A stretch of 64,000 nucleotides of DNA from Rhizobium sp. Root483D2 (GCF_001426685.1 NZ_LMFB01000019.1:333958-397957), one strand, 5' to 3'; numbered from the stretch's first letter, positions 25,965-35,736 are shown. The notes: generated by a model not told the origin, from the letters alone. Program-made: numbers and translations.

Positions 25965-27182
25965 ATGTTGATCCGTCCTTTCCCATCGCTGCGCCGCATT
26001 CATCTCCTTTTGCTAGGGGCGGCGTTTCTGGTTGTGCCATCCGGCCTTCATGCCGACGATGCGCTGCCGGGCGTCAGCGATGCCGCACCGGGTGTCAACG
26101 GTGGCGCACCGGCTGTCGTCCAGGACGATGAAGGCGTGGTTGAGAAGCGCGGCCGCATCACGCCGTTCAACGGTGCGGCACTTCCGGAGGGCGAAATTCC
26201 GGCCTTCCAATCTCCCGAAGCGGCAAAGAAGGCTGATGACGAGGCGAAAAAGGCCGATGCCAAGAAGCTGGAGCCCTCGACTGGCGTCAATGTTCTGGAG
26301 CGGATGGGTGCCGAACTGCCGGCCTTGCCGCAGGAAAAGCCGTTTGCAGGCAAGGCCGACGATGCCTATGGAGCGTTTCAGCGCGGCTATTATCTGACGG
26401 CGATGGAACTGGCCTTGCCGCGTGCCCAACTTGGGGATGCGGCAGCGCAGACGCTGGTTGCGGAAATCTTCTCGCAGGGGCTCGGGGTCGCCCGCAACAG
26501 AAAAGATGCGGCGTTCTGGTATGGCCAGGCCGCCAATTCCGGTGATCCGGCGGCAATGTTCAAATATGCGCTGCTCCTGATGGAAGGCCGCGATGTCGCG
26601 CGTGACAAGAAAAGGTCGGAAGAGCTGATGAAGAAGGCTGCCGATCTCGGCAATTCTTCGGCGCAGTTCAACTACGGTCAATTGCTGGTCGCCGACATGC
26701 CGGGCGAAAAGGGCCTGAAGGCTGCACTTCCCTATTATGAAAAGTCGGCAGAGCAGGGGATTGCGGATGCGCAATACGCCCTGTCGCAGATCTATCTGAA
26801 TGTCGATGGCATCGATGACAGCAAGCGGGCGAAGGCGCGCGACTGGCTGCTGAGAGCCGCAACAGCAGGTTATGATACCGCGCAGCTCGATCTTGCTATC
26901 TGGATGGTCGATGGCATTGGCGGCGAGCGCAATCTGGAAGAAGGCTTCAAGTGGATGTCGCGGGCTGCCGCCGGCGGCAATGTCGTGGCGCAGAACAAGC
27001 TGTCGCATCTCTATATCAATGCGATCGGCACGCGGCCCGATCCGATCGAGGCTGCGAAATGGTATATCCTGTCGCGCCGGGCCGGGCTGAAGGACCCGTC
27101 GCTTGAGGATTTCTATCTGGGTATTACGGATGAAGAGCAGAAAGCGGCGATCAGCGCTGCCAACAAATACCGCTCTTCGTAA
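25965..27182 (+). CDS. Exported Sel1-like repeat protein
   Basis: A 405-aa protein with an N-terminal signal peptide (IHLLLLGAAFLVVPSGLHA). Residues about 30-125 form an Asp/Ala/Lys-rich linker, then six or so Sel1-type helical repeats follow (DAAAQTLVAEIFSQGLGVARN, DPAAMFKYALLLMEGRDVARD, NSSAQFNYGQLLVADM and so on), ending near residue 390. Such proteins are scaffolds in the periplasm or at the cell surface. It starts 9 bp after the ThiE-like gene. The partner is unknown. Confidence 0.9.
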   Translation: MLIRPFPSLRRIHLLLLGAAFLVVPSGLHADDALPGVSDAAPGVNGGAPAVVQDDEGVVEKRGRITPFNGAALPEGEIPAFQSPEAAKKADDEAKKADAKKLEPSTGVNVLERMGAELPALPQEKPFAGKADDAYGAFQRGYYLTAMELALPRAQLGDAAAQTLVAEIFSQGLGVARNRKDAAFWYGQAANSGDPAAMFKYALLLMEGRDVARDKKRSEELMKKAADLGNSSAQFNYGQLLVADMPGEKGLKAALPYYEKSAEQGIADAQYALSQIYLNVDGIDDSKRAKARDWLLRAATAGYDTAQLDLAIWMVDGIGGERNLEEGFKWMSRAAAGGNVVAQNKLSHLYINAIGTRPDPIEAAKWYILSRRAGLKDPSLEDFYLGITDEEQKAAISAANKYRSS

Positions 27183-27288
27183 GCAGAGTTTCTGCGGCAA
27201 GACTTGAACTTTCGGGGGTTTTGTGGTCTTGAAGCGCCGGATTGGCTGGCCGTAGGGGCGGCTCTCGGTTCTTTAGGGAATGCTCCCC

Positions 27289-27852
27289 ATGAAAATCAAC
27301 GGCAACGAAATTCGCCCCGGCAGCGTGGTCGAGCACAATGGCGGTCTATGGGCTGCTGTGAAGTGCAACACCGTCAAGCCCGGCAAGGGTGGGGCTTTCA
27401 ATCAGGTTGAACTGAAGAACCTGATCGATGGCACCAAGCTCAACGAGCGTTTTCGCTCGTCGGAAACCGTTGAACTGGTCAGCCTGGAACTGAAAGACTT
27501 CCAGTTTCTCTATGAACAGGGCGACGCGCTGGTGTTCATGGACAATGAGAGCTATGAACAGCTGGAATTGCAGAAGGATTTCGTCGGCGATCGCGCCACC
27601 TTCCTGCAGGACGGCATGATGGTGACGGTCAAGCTCTACGACGAGAAGCCGATCGGGATCTCGCTGCCCGACCAGGTGGTTCTGACGATCGCGGAAGCGG
27701 ATCCGGTGGTGAAGGGGCAGACGGCTGCGTCCTCCTACAAGCCGGCGATCATGGAAAATGGCGTTCGCGTCATGGTTCCGCCGTTCGTCGAGACTGGAGA
27801 GCGCATTCTGGTCGATACCAATGAAATTACCTATCTCCGCCGCGCGGACTGA
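27289..27852 (+). CDS. efp: Elongation factor P
   Basis: A 187-aa three-domain factor that helps the ribosome form peptide bonds at polyproline stretches. The loop that is modified in many bacteria is visible as VKPGKGGAF (Lys at the tip), followed by [11 protein letters not shown] and the C-terminal [14 protein letters not shown] signature. The start at 27289 ([11 protein letters not shown]) is preferred; AGGGA lies upstream at a workable distance. No EpmA/EpmB gene is in the window. Confidence 0.97.
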   Translation: MKINGNEIRPGSVVEHNGGLWAAVKCNTVKPGKGGAFNQVELKNLIDGTKLNERFRSSETVELVSLELKDFQFLYEQGDALVFMDNESYEQLELQKDFVGDRATFLQDGMMVTVKLYDEKPIGISLPDQVVLTIAEADPVVKGQTAASSYKPAIMENGVRVMVPPFVETGERILVDTNEITYLRRAD

Positions 27853-27877
27853 TCCGCAGCGGCATATCTGAATTTCT

Positions 27878-27906
27878 CCGGCCGTTCCTGCGGCCGGTTT
27901 TCTGTT
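27878..27906 (+). terminator. Terminator between efp and suhB
   Basis: CCGGCCG (27878-27884) and CGGCCGG (27891-27897) form a perfect 7-bp stem followed by TTTTCTGTTT, 25 bp after efp. The suhB ribosome site begins just after it. Confidence 0.75.
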
Positions 27907-27922
27907 TCGAAGGAAAGCCAAA

Positions 27923-28723
27923 ATGGCACGCTCAGCTCTTCTCAATGTCATGGTTCAGGCCGCATTCAAGGCCGGCAAGTCCCTGGCGCGCGATTTCGGC
28001 GAAGTGCAGAACCTGCAGGTTTCGCTGAAGGGACCGGGCGACTATGTTTCGCAGGCCGACCGCAAGGCGGAAAAGGTGCTGCGCGAGGAGCTTTTGAAGG
28101 CCCGCCCGACCTATGGCTTCCTTGGCGAGGAAAGCGAAGAGATCGCCGGCACCGATGGTGCGCATCGCTGGATCGTCGATCCCCTCGATGGTACGACCAA
28201 TTTCCTGCACGGCATTCCGCATTTTGCGATTTCGGTGGCGCTTGAGCGTCAGGGTGAAGTCGTTGCTGCCGTCATTCTCAATCCGGCGACCGATGAGCTC
28301 TATACGGCCGAGCGTGGCGGTGGAGCCTTCCTCAACGACCGCCGTCTGCGCGTTGCTGCCCGCAAGAACCTGTCCGATGCCGTCATCGGCACCGGAACAC
28401 CGCATCTGGGCGTTGCCAATCATGGCACCTACCTGGTCGAACTGCGCCATGTGATGGGCGAAGTCGCCGGTGTCCGGCGCATGGGCGCGGCGTCGCTTGA
28501 TCTCGCCTATGTGGCTGCCGGCCGGTTTGATGGCTTCTGGGAACGCGGCCTGATGCCGTGGGATCTGGCAGCCGGAATTCTTCTCATTCGTGAAGCCGGC
28601 GGCTGGGTCGCCGATATTGACGGCGGCAACAAGCCGATGGACGATGGTTCCATCGTTGCGGGCAACGAATATATCCGCAAGGCGCTGCATGATGTGCTGC
28701 ATCGCCCCATTCCGGGCAAGTAA
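27923..28723 (+). CDS. suhB: Inositol monophosphatase family protein
   Basis: A 266-aa Mg-dependent phosphatase. The metal-binding motifs are complete: GEESEEI, WIVDPLDGTTNF and, near the C-terminus, GLMPWDLAAGILLIREAGG. It would remove phosphate from inositol 1-phosphate or related sugars; in other bacteria SuhB also takes part in rRNA antitermination. AAGGAAA precedes the ATG. Confidence 0.94.
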   Translation: MARSALLNVMVQAAFKAGKSLARDFGEVQNLQVSLKGPGDYVSQADRKAEKVLREELLKARPTYGFLGEESEEIAGTDGAHRWIVDPLDGTTNFLHGIPHFAISVALERQGEVVAAVILNPATDELYTAERGGGAFLNDRRLRVAARKNLSDAVIGTGTPHLGVANHGTYLVELRHVMGEVAGVRRMGAASLDLAYVAAGRFDGFWERGLMPWDLAAGILLIREAGGWVADIDGGNKPMDDGSIVAGNEYIRKALHDVLHRPIPGK

Positions 28724-28881
28724 GCCCGCGGCGGTGTGAACGGGCGGCTGTTTCATCCTGTTGAAGTTGCCCGTTGTTTCCCCTTCAATTTGGCGCAAAG
28801 TTCCTCTAGTCTCCGCCCAGCGTCGCCCTACCTGTTTGGCAGGCACGGCCGCAGCACTGGCAAACCGGAGAGTAGAACCCC

Positions 28882-29982
28882 ATGGCGAAATTGGAACTGT
28901 CGGGATGGGATGCCGGCGGAGGTTTGAACGAGGGGTATAATCCCAACAAGCTGTCGAGCCCGATGGTCTTTTTCTGGACCATGGTGATCTTCCTGATCAT
29001 CGTCGGCTTTGTGGCTGCCATCCTGTTTCGCCAGGCACAGGCGGCATTTCTAAGCAATCCGGGCCTGAACGGGCTGATTTTCGGCGTTCTGCTGATTGGC
29101 GTCCTCCTGGTTTTCAACCATGTGTTCAGCCTGCGGCCGGAAGTCCGCTGGTTCAATTCCTTCCGCGCTGCCGGCAGCGCCGAGAAGGTCGGGCGCGATC
29201 CGGTGCTGCTGGCGCCGATGCGGGCGCTGATCGGCCAGCGTCATTCCATGTCGATCTCGACGACGGCGCTGCGGTCCATTCTTGATTCGATTGCCACCCG
29301 TCTCGACGAATCACGCGACACCTCGCGATACCTGATCGGCCTTCTGGTCTTTCTTGGCCTGCTTGGCACGTTCTGGGGCCTTCTCGGCACGATCGGCTCG
29401 ATCAATACCGTCATCCAGTCGCTGGATGCCGGAACGGGAAGCACAGAGGATGTCCTTGCCGCTTTGAAGACCGGCCTGTCCGCACCGCTGACGGGCATGG
29501 GTACGGCGTTTTCCACATCGCTGTTCGGTCTCTCGGGTTCGCTGATCCTCGGCTTCCTCGACCTGCAGGCCGGCCGCGCGCAGAACCGTTTCTACACCGA
29601 ACTTGAAAACTGGCTGTCATCGGTGACCGATGTTAGTTCCGATCAGATTGCCGTCACCGGCAAGCCCGGTGCGGCCGCGCCCGAGGAATTGCGTCAGCTG
29701 ACGGAACAGCTGGCCCGGCTCAACCAGGACGGCGGCATGAACCAGCGCACGACGGCTGCGATGGCAAGCCTCGCGGAAGGCATTCAGGGCCTGGTGAAAA
29801 ACATGCGCGGCGAGCAGCAGATGCTGCGCGACTGGATCGAGGCCCAGCAGGAAGAGGCAAAGTCGATGCGCAAGACGCTCGACAAGCTTTCGGCACGGAT
29901 CGGCCAGGACAAGGTCCCGGCACATCCGGACAAAACGCCAGCAAGGCTTGCCCGCGTCGAAGACACCGGAGGGAATGACTGA
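28882..29982 (+). CDS. MotA/TolQ/ExbB-like membrane protein
   Basis: A 366-aa inner-membrane protein. Hydrophobic segments lie at about residues 28-50, 62-82, 150-175 and 205-228, and the GLLGTFWGLLGTIGSI and SAPLTGMGTAFSTSLFGL motifs match the proton-channel faces of the MotA/TolQ/ExbB family. The C-terminal 120 residues are charged and helical and would project into the cytoplasm. It overlaps the next gene, a MotB-like protein, by one base (TGATG). The pair therefore resembles a stator unit, but no flagellar, Tol or TonB genes are nearby. Confidence 0.88.
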   Translation: MAKLELSGWDAGGGLNEGYNPNKLSSPMVFFWTMVIFLIIVGFVAAILFRQAQAAFLSNPGLNGLIFGVLLIGVLLVFNHVFSLRPEVRWFNSFRAAGSAEKVGRDPVLLAPMRALIGQRHSMSISTTALRSILDSIATRLDESRDTSRYLIGLLVFLGLLGTFWGLLGTIGSINTVIQSLDAGTGSTEDVLAALKTGLSAPLTGMGTAFSTSLFGLSGSLILGFLDLQAGRAQNRFYTELENWLSSVTDVSSDQIAVTGKPGAAAPEELRQLTEQLARLNQDGGMNQRTTAAMASLAEGIQGLVKNMRGEQQMLRDWIEAQQEEAKSMRKTLDKLSARIGQDKVPAHPDKTPARLARVEDTGGND

Positions 29983-31013
29983 TGGCGCTGGCGCGCAAGG
30001 GCCGCAGCCAGAGGACGGTCGATTACTGGCCGGGCTTTGTCGATGCCCTGTCGACATTGTTGCTCTCGATCATGTTCCTGCTCTGCGTCTTCGTGCTCGG
30101 GCAGTTTCTGCTCAGCCGCGAAATCAGCGGCAAGGATGATGTGCTCAACCGGCTGAACAGCCAGATCAACGAACTGACCCAGCTTCTGGCGCTGGAAACA
30201 GGCGGCAAGCAGGATCTTGAGGATTCGCTGGCCAATCTGCAGGCTTCGCTTGCGACCTCCGAGGGAGAGCGCTCGCGGCTGCAGGCCCTGCTTGAGCAGG
30301 GGGCGGGTAGCTCCGACAGCGCCAACCAGCAGATCGGCGACCTCACGGGCAAGCTTGATGCGGAAAGGCAGGTCAGCACGCGGGCCATGAGCCAGATCGA
30401 TCTGCTCAACCAGCAGATCGCCGCATTGCGCAGCCAGATCGCCGCCATCGAGGGCGCGCTTCAGGCGTCCGAGGCCAAGGACAACGCGTCGCAGACGAAG
30501 ATTGCCGATCTCGGCCGCCGCCTGAACGTGGCCCTGGCGCAGCGCGTGCAGGAACTCAACCGCTATCGCTCCGACTTTTTCGGCCGTCTGCGTGAAATCC
30601 TCTCCGACCGCGAGAATATCCGCATTGTCGGCGACCGTTTCGTGTTCCAGTCGGAAGTGCTGTTTCCGTCCGGTGGCAATGAGCTGAACCCGGCGGGGCA
30701 GGAGGAGATGGACAAGCTCGCCTCGGCGGTGCTTGATCTGGCCAAGGAAATTCCCTCCGAGATCAACTGGGTGCTGCGCGTCGATGGCCATACCGACAAT
30801 GTGCCGCTCTCGGGCACGGGCCGCTATGTCGATAACTGGGAGCTTTCGTCGGCCCGCGCCACGTCGGTGGTGAAATTCCTGATTTCCAGGGGCGTTCCGG
30901 CCAACCGTCTGGTTGCCGCCGGCTTTGGCGAGTTTCAGCCGATTGCCGAGGGCGATACGCCGGAGGCGCGCTCGCAGAACCGCCGCATCGAGCTGAAGCT
31001 CACCGAGAAATAA
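29982..31013 (+). CDS. MotB/OmpA-like peptidoglycan-binding protein
   Basis: A 343-aa protein built like MotB: a single membrane helix near residues 22-43 (STLLLSIMFLLCVFVLGQFLL) preceded by an Asp in GFVDALS that could be the ion-binding residue, a long coiled coil from about 50 to 200, and a C-terminal OmpA domain (RVDGHTDNVPLSG, LSSARATSVVKFL, RSQNRRIELKL) that binds peptidoglycan. The coiled coil is much longer than in flagellar MotB. It is translationally coupled to the MotA-like gene and is the second half of the same proposed motor. Confidence 0.9.
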   Translation: MALARKGRSQRTVDYWPGFVDALSTLLLSIMFLLCVFVLGQFLLSREISGKDDVLNRLNSQINELTQLLALETGGKQDLEDSLANLQASLATSEGERSRLQALLEQGAGSSDSANQQIGDLTGKLDAERQVSTRAMSQIDLLNQQIAALRSQIAAIEGALQASEAKDNASQTKIADLGRRLNVALAQRVQELNRYRSDFFGRLREILSDRENIRIVGDRFVFQSEVLFPSGGNELNPAGQEEMDKLASAVLDLAKEIPSEINWVLRVDGHTDNVPLSGTGRYVDNWELSSARATSVVKFLISRGVPANRLVAAGFGEFQPIAEGDTPEARSQNRRIELKLTEK

Positions 31014-31133
31014 CGGGCGCCGCCGCCGTTTGGTGCGGCGGCCGCCGCCCTTGCGATTTTCCAGTCCTGCCGCCGTTGCTCTGACGTTTACGTGTGCGTA
31101 ATATCTGCGCAGGTGGAATTGCGGAGGATGCCG

Positions 31134-32777
31134 ATGGATTGTGATGTTCTGGTGATCGGCGCGGGGCTTGCGGGTCTGGTAACAGCCGTCGAAGCGGCCG
31201 ATCGCGGCCTGCGGGTCATCGTGCTTGACCAGGAAGGCGAGCAAAATCTTGGGGGCCAGGCCTTCTGGTCGCTTGGCGGTCTTCTGTTCATCGACAGCCC
31301 CGAGCAGCGGCGCATGCGGATCCGCGACACGCTTGATCTTGCCCGCCAGGACTGGATGGGTTCTGCGCAGTTCGATCGCCCCGAGGATTTCTGGCCGCGC
31401 CGCTGGGCGGAAGCCTATCTCGATTTTGCCGCAGGCGAAAAACGCGCCTGGCTGCACAGCCAGGGCATGCGCTGGTTTCCGGTGGTTGGCTGGGCGGAAC
31501 GTGGCGGCGGCCTGGCCGACGGTCATGGAAATTCCGTGCCGCGCTTTCATGTAACCTGGGGGACAGGGCCGGGTGTGCTGGCGCCGTTTATCGCCCGGGC
31601 GCGGGCGCTGGAGGCCAGGGGCCGCATCCGCTTCCGGTTCCGCCATCAGGTCGATGAATTGATCATGACCAATGGCGCGGTAACCGGTGCACGCGGCTCG
31701 GTTCTTAAAAATGACGGCGTGCCGCGCGGTCAGCGCAGTTCGCGCGAGGTGGTCGATGAGTTCTGGTTTGAGGCCGGCGCGGTTGTCGTTTCCTCCGGCG
31801 GTATCGGCGGCAATCACGATATGGTGCGCCGCCAATGGCCGGCCGATCGTCTGGGACCACCGCCGAAGTTCATGGTCAGCGGCGTGCCTGATTATGTCGA
31901 TGGGCGGATGATCGAGATCGCAGAGCATGCGCGCGGCTCGGTGATCAACAAGGACCGCATGTGGCACTATACCGAGGGGTTGAGGAATTTCGATCCGGTC
32001 TGGACCAACCATGGTATCCGCATCCTGCCGGGGCCATCCTCGTTCTGGTGCGATGCCGACGGCAACCGCTTTGCGGCACCGGCCATGCCAGGCTTTGATA
32101 CGCTTGGCACGTTGACGGCGATCCGCAAAAGCGGGGCAGACTATAGCTGGTTCATCCTCACCAAGGCGATCATCAAGAAGGAATTCGCGCTATCCGGCTC
32201 CGAACAGAACCCGGATCTGACCAACAAGGATATTCCGCTGCTGCTGAAGCGCCTGGGTAAAAATCCGCCCGGTCCCGTGCAGGCGTTCATGGACAAGGGC
32301 GAGGATTTCATCGTGCGCGACCGGCTGGACGATCTGGTCGAGGCGATGAATGCCTTGAGCGGTGAGGGACGCCTGTCGCTGGACCATCTGCGCGGGCAGA
32401 TCGAGGCGCGCGACCGGGAGATCGGCAATGCCTTTTCCAAGGACGCGCAGGTGACCGCCATCCGGGGTGCGCGCAATTATCTTGGCGACCGGCTGATGCG
32501 GACGGCCAAGCCGCACCGGCTGCTCGATCCGAAGGCCGGGCCGCTGATTGCGGTCAGGTTGAATATCCTGACGCGCAAGACGCTGGGCGGCTTGCAGACC
32601 GATTTGAACGGCCGGGTGCTGGAATTGTCGGGAGCGCCGGTGCCGGGGCTTTATGCGGCCGGCGAAGTCGCCGGTTTCGGCGGCGGCGGCATGCATGGTT
32701 ACAATGCGCTGGAAGGCACGTTTCTGGGGGGATGCCTGTTTTCAGGACGGGTTGCCGGGCGCAGCGCCGGAGCGTGA
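31134..32777 (+). CDS. FAD-binding dehydrogenase (ketosteroid dehydrogenase-like)
   Basis: A 547-aa flavoprotein. The N-terminal Rossmann motif is VLVIGAGLAGLVTAVEA, followed by the QNLGGQAFWSLGGLLFI region and a C-terminal FAD motif GLYAAGEVAGFGGGGMHGYNALEGTFLGG. The family includes fumarate reductase and 3-ketosteroid dehydrogenase type enzymes; the substrate here is unknown. The start at 31134 has GGAGG six bases upstream, while the ATG at 31128 is too close to it. A hairpin lies after the stop codon. Confidence 0.9.
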   Translation: MDCDVLVIGAGLAGLVTAVEAADRGLRVIVLDQEGEQNLGGQAFWSLGGLLFIDSPEQRRMRIRDTLDLARQDWMGSAQFDRPEDFWPRRWAEAYLDFAAGEKRAWLHSQGMRWFPVVGWAERGGGLADGHGNSVPRFHVTWGTGPGVLAPFIARARALEARGRIRFRFRHQVDELIMTNGAVTGARGSVLKNDGVPRGQRSSREVVDEFWFEAGAVVVSSGGIGGNHDMVRRQWPADRLGPPPKFMVSGVPDYVDGRMIEIAEHARGSVINKDRMWHYTEGLRNFDPVWTNHGIRILPGPSSFWCDADGNRFAAPAMPGFDTLGTLTAIRKSGADYSWFILTKAIIKKEFALSGSEQNPDLTNKDIPLLLKRLGKNPPGPVQAFMDKGEDFIVRDRLDDLVEAMNALSGEGRLSLDHLRGQIEARDREIGNAFSKDAQVTAIRGARNYLGDRLMRTAKPHRLLDPKAGPLIAVRLNILTRKTLGGLQTDLNGRVLELSGAPVPGLYAAGEVAGFGGGGMHGYNALEGTFLGGCLFSGRVAGRSAGA

Positions 32778-32790
32778 ACACAGAGAAAAT

Positions 32791-32813
32791 GCTCCCCGGA
32801 TTGACCGGGGAGC
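32791..32813. terminator. Hairpin between the FAD dehydrogenase and the Bug-type gene
   Basis: A 9-bp perfect stem (GCTCCCCGG at 32791-32799, CCGGGGAGC at 32805-32813) between two convergent genes. The T tract is weak, so it may be a terminator or an mRNA-end hairpin. Confidence 0.55.
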
Positions 32814-32822
32814 TGCTTATGA

Positions 32823-33812
32823 TCAATCGAGCTGGACGTTGGCGTCCTTGACGATCGGGCCCCATTTGGCCAGTTCCGCCGTCACATGGGTGCCGAGTTC
32901 CTCCGGCGTCGAGGCGACGATGGTGGCGCTGAATTCTTTCATTCGCTCGGCGACAGCCGGGTCGGCAAGCGCCTTCTTGGCTGCAGCATTGAGACGGTCG
33001 ACAACCTCTTTCGGCGTGCCTGCCGGGGCAAAGAGCGCATTCCAGGTATAGGTCTCATAGCCAGGAATGGTTTCCGCGATGGTCGGCACATCCGGGAAGG
33101 ATGCCGCGCGCTCCTTGGTGGTCACGCCCAGCGCCCGCAAGGTTCCGGACTTGATATGGCCGGAAGACGAGGGAAGGTTGTCGAACATGATCGGCACCTG
33201 ATTGCCGATGACATCGTTCAGCGCCGGGCCGGATCCCTTGTAGGGCACGTGCTGCATGCTGACGCCGGCCAGTTTCTTGAAGAGTTCGCCGGAAAGATGC
33301 AGCGGCGTGCCGTTGCCGGAAGATGCGTAGGAATATTGATCCGGCGCCGCCTTCAGCAGGGCCACCAGTTCCGCGACATTCTTTGCCGGTAGTTCCGGGT
33401 TGACGACGAGCACGTTGGGGACCAGCACCAGCAGCGAAACCGGGGAGAAATCCTTTTCCGGATCATAGGGCTTGGTCTTCAGGATCAAAGGGTTGAGTGC
33501 GTGCGTCGCAACTGTTCCCATCAGGATGGTGTAGCCATCCGGATCTGCCCGTGCGACACGGTCGGCGCCGAGATTGCCACCGGCACCGGCGATGTTTTCC
33601 ACGACGATCTGCTGGCCGAGATCCTCCGACATCTTCTGGCCGATGATACGGGAGACGACGTCGGTCGAGCCACCGGCCGCAAACGGTACCACGAGGGTGA
33701 TCGTGCGGTCGGGAAATTCCTGCGCCTGGGCTGCCGTGCCCAGCGCAAGCGCCGATGCCGCCACCATCGCAAGAGCCAGGGCAGTGCGCCGTTTCAACAG
33801 TGATAATGCCAT
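32823..33812 (-). CDS. Tripartite tricarboxylate transporter substrate-binding protein (TctC/Bug family)
   Basis: A 329-aa periplasmic binding protein. It has a signal peptide (LALAMVAASALALGTAAQAQ) and the Bug fold motifs: FPDRTITLVVPFAAGGSTDVVSR, then GAGGNLGADRVARADPDGYT and the VPYKGSGPALNDVIG segment. It would bind a small carboxylic acid for a TctAB permease. Neither TctA nor TctB is beside it, so it is an orphan, as many Bug proteins are. It could also act in sensing. Confidence 0.92.
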   Translation of the reverse strand: MALSLLKRRTALALAMVAASALALGTAAQAQEFPDRTITLVVPFAAGGSTDVVSRIIGQKMSEDLGQQIVVENIAGAGGNLGADRVARADPDGYTILMGTVATHALNPLILKTKPYDPEKDFSPVSLLVLVPNVLVVNPELPAKNVAELVALLKAAPDQYSYASSGNGTPLHLSGELFKKLAGVSMQHVPYKGSGPALNDVIGNQVPIMFDNLPSSSGHIKSGTLRALGVTTKERAASFPDVPTIAETIPGYETYTWNALFAPAGTPKEVVDRLNAAAKKALADPAVAERMKEFSATIVASTPEELGTHVTAELAKWGPIVKDANVQLD

Positions 33813-33930
33813 TCAAATCTCCTCCCAGGGGGCGTTGGTTGTCCAAAACGGCTCACGCCGTTTCTGCCTCCAACCATAACGCGATGCACCAGAAGAGCAA
33901 CCCTGAGTAAAAGATTAACCGTTAAGCGCG

Positions 33931-35736
33931 TTAGCCGAGCGTCACGATCTTGCCTGCCTCTGGAGCGTCATAGTCGAACTGCAGCCGGGCGAGTTTGGCA
34001 TAAAGTCCGCCCTGACGCACGAGGGAAGCGTGCGTGCCTTCCTCGACGATCCGGCCCTGATCCATGACCAGGATGCGGTCGGCCTTAAGCACGGTCGCGA
34101 GACGGTGCGCGATGACCAGCGTGGTGCGCTCGCGCATCAGGCCATCCAGCGCCTTCTGCACCAGCGTTTCGCTCTCTGCGTCGAGCGCGGAGGTGGCTTC
34201 ATCGAGGAGCAGGACAGGTGCGTCCTTGAGGATGGCGCGGGCAATGGCGATGCGTTGCCGCTGGCCGCCGGACAGGGTGATGCCGCGTTCGCCGACCTCT
34301 GTATCATAGCCATGATCGAGCCTGGCGATGAATTCATCGGCCTGGGCGGCAATGGCGGCTGCCTTGACCATTTCGCGGGACGCCGATGGCAGGCCGAAGG
34401 CGATATTGTCATGGATGGAGGCGGCAAAGATCGTCACGTCCTGCGGGACGATGGCGATGCGGCGGCGCAGCATGTCCGGATCGACAGCGCGGATATCGGC
34501 GCCATCGACGCTGATTGCGCCCTTGACCGGATCATAAAAGCGCAAAAGCAGCGAAAAGACCGTGCTCTTGCCGGCACCCGAGGGGCCGACGATCGCAACC
34601 GTTTCGCCCGGCTTGACGGCAAAGCTCAGGCCCTTGACGCTCTTGTAGCCCGGCCGTGACGGATAGGCGAAATGCACGTCCTCGAAGGCCACAGCCCCTT
34701 CCGCCGGTTCCGGCATTGGAAGCGGATGGGCAGGCGCGGTGATCTCGGGCTGTTCTGCCAGGAGTTCGCTCAGGCGCTCGGCGGCACCTGCGGCCTGGGA
34801 CAGTTCGCCCCAGACTTCCGAGAGCGCACCGAGGCTGCCTGCGGCAAAGACCGAATAGAGCAGGAACTGGCCGAGCGTGCCGGCCGAAAGCGTGCCCGAC
34901 AGGACGTCCTGTGCGCCGAACCACAGGACGGCAACGACGCTGCCGAAAATCATGGTGATGGCAAAGGCTGTGAGGATCGAGCGGGCCTTGATGGCGGCGC
35001 GGGCGGCTTCATAGGCGCTTTCGACAGCGCGGCCATACCGCGCTTGCGCGGCGGCTTCGCCATTGAAGGCCTGGACCGTGCGGGCGGACGAAATCGCCTC
35101 GCCGGCATAGGCCGAGGCGGCGGCCAGCGTATCCTGCGCCTCGCGCGACCGGCGGCGCACCGAGCGGCCGAACCCGACCAGCGGGAAGACGATGACCGGG
35201 ATGGCCGCGATCACAAGGCTCGACAGTTTGGGGCTGGTATAGACCATCATGCCGATGGCCCCGAGACACAGGATGATGTTGCGCAACGCCACGGACGCCG
35301 TTGCACCGACGGCGGACTTGATCTGCGTCGTATCGGCCGTCAGCCGCGAGACGATCTCGCCGGACTGGTTGACGTCGAAGAAGGAGGGGGAAAGCCGGGT
35401 AATATGGTCGAACACATCGCGGCGCAAATCCGAGACGATCCGCTCGCCGAGCGTGATGACGAAATAGTAGCGGGCCGCACTGGCCAGCGCCAGAATGACC
35501 GCCAGGATCATCAGCATCGAGAAGTAGGTATTGATGAAGCCGGAATCGGAATTGGAGAAGCCGTGGTCGATCATCCGGCGCACCGCCATCGGCAGCGTCA
35601 GCGTGGTTACGGCGGCGGCGACCAGCGAAATGCCGGCGCCTATGACGAGATTGCGATAGCGCTGGATATAGGGCAGCAGCTTGACCAGCGGGCGGACGGA
35701 CTTTCGTCCCGCCGGTTGAACGACCTCATTCGACAC
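33931..35736 (-). CDS. ABC exporter, half-transporter with fused membrane and ATPase domains
   Basis: A 601-aa ABCB/MsbA-type protein that probably works as a homodimer. Residues about 20-320 hold six membrane helices; the ATPase domain follows with Walker A GPSGAGKST, the signature LSGGQRQR, Walker B VLLLDEATSALD and the switch His in IAHRLAT. Such proteins move lipids, drugs or peptides outward. No substrate-linked gene is next to it, so the cargo is unknown. It is divergent from rpmE across a 217-bp gap. Confidence 0.94.
   Translation of the reverse strand: MSNEVVQPAGRKSVRPLVKLLPYIQRYRNLVIGAGISLVAAAVTTLTLPMAVRRMIDHGFSNSDSGFINTYFSMLMILAVILALASAARYYFVITLGERIVSDLRRDVFDHITRLSPSFFDVNQSGEIVSRLTADTTQIKSAVGATASVALRNIILCLGAIGMMVYTSPKLSSLVIAAIPVIVFPLVGFGRSVRRRSREAQDTLAAASAYAGEAISSARTVQAFNGEAAAQARYGRAVESAYEAARAAIKARSILTAFAITMIFGSVVAVLWFGAQDVLSGTLSAGTLGQFLLYSVFAAGSLGALSEVWGELSQAAGAAERLSELLAEQPEITAPAHPLPMPEPAEGAVAFEDVHFAYPSRPGYKSVKGLSFAVKPGETVAIVGPSGAGKSTVFSLLLRFYDPVKGAISVDGADIRAVDPDMLRRRIAIVPQDVTIFAASIHDNIAFGLPSASREMVKAAAIAAQADEFIARLDHGYDTEVGERGITLSGGQRQRIAIARAILKDAPVLLLDEATSALDAESETLVQKALDGLMRERTTLVIAHRLATVLKADRILVMDQGRIVEEGTHASLVRQGGLYAKLARLQFDYDAPEAGKIVTLG

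Noticed and set aside
27183-27288. Hairpin CAAGAC/GTCTTG (27198-27231) upstream of efp as a regulatory RNA
   Set aside because: A 6-bp stem with a 22-base loop is too weak to support the claim.
28882-31013. Zorya-type anti-phage system (ZorA/ZorB-like pair)
   Set aside because: The layout is similar, but no ZorC, ZorD or ZorE gene and no other defence gene is present, and the setting is core chromosome. Kept as a stator-like pair only.
29784-32012. A 742-codon open frame on the minus strand across the stator-like pair and the FAD dehydrogenase
   Set aside because: It lies opposite three genes with clear motifs. Long antisense frames are common in high-GC DNA, and it has no family motif or proper start.
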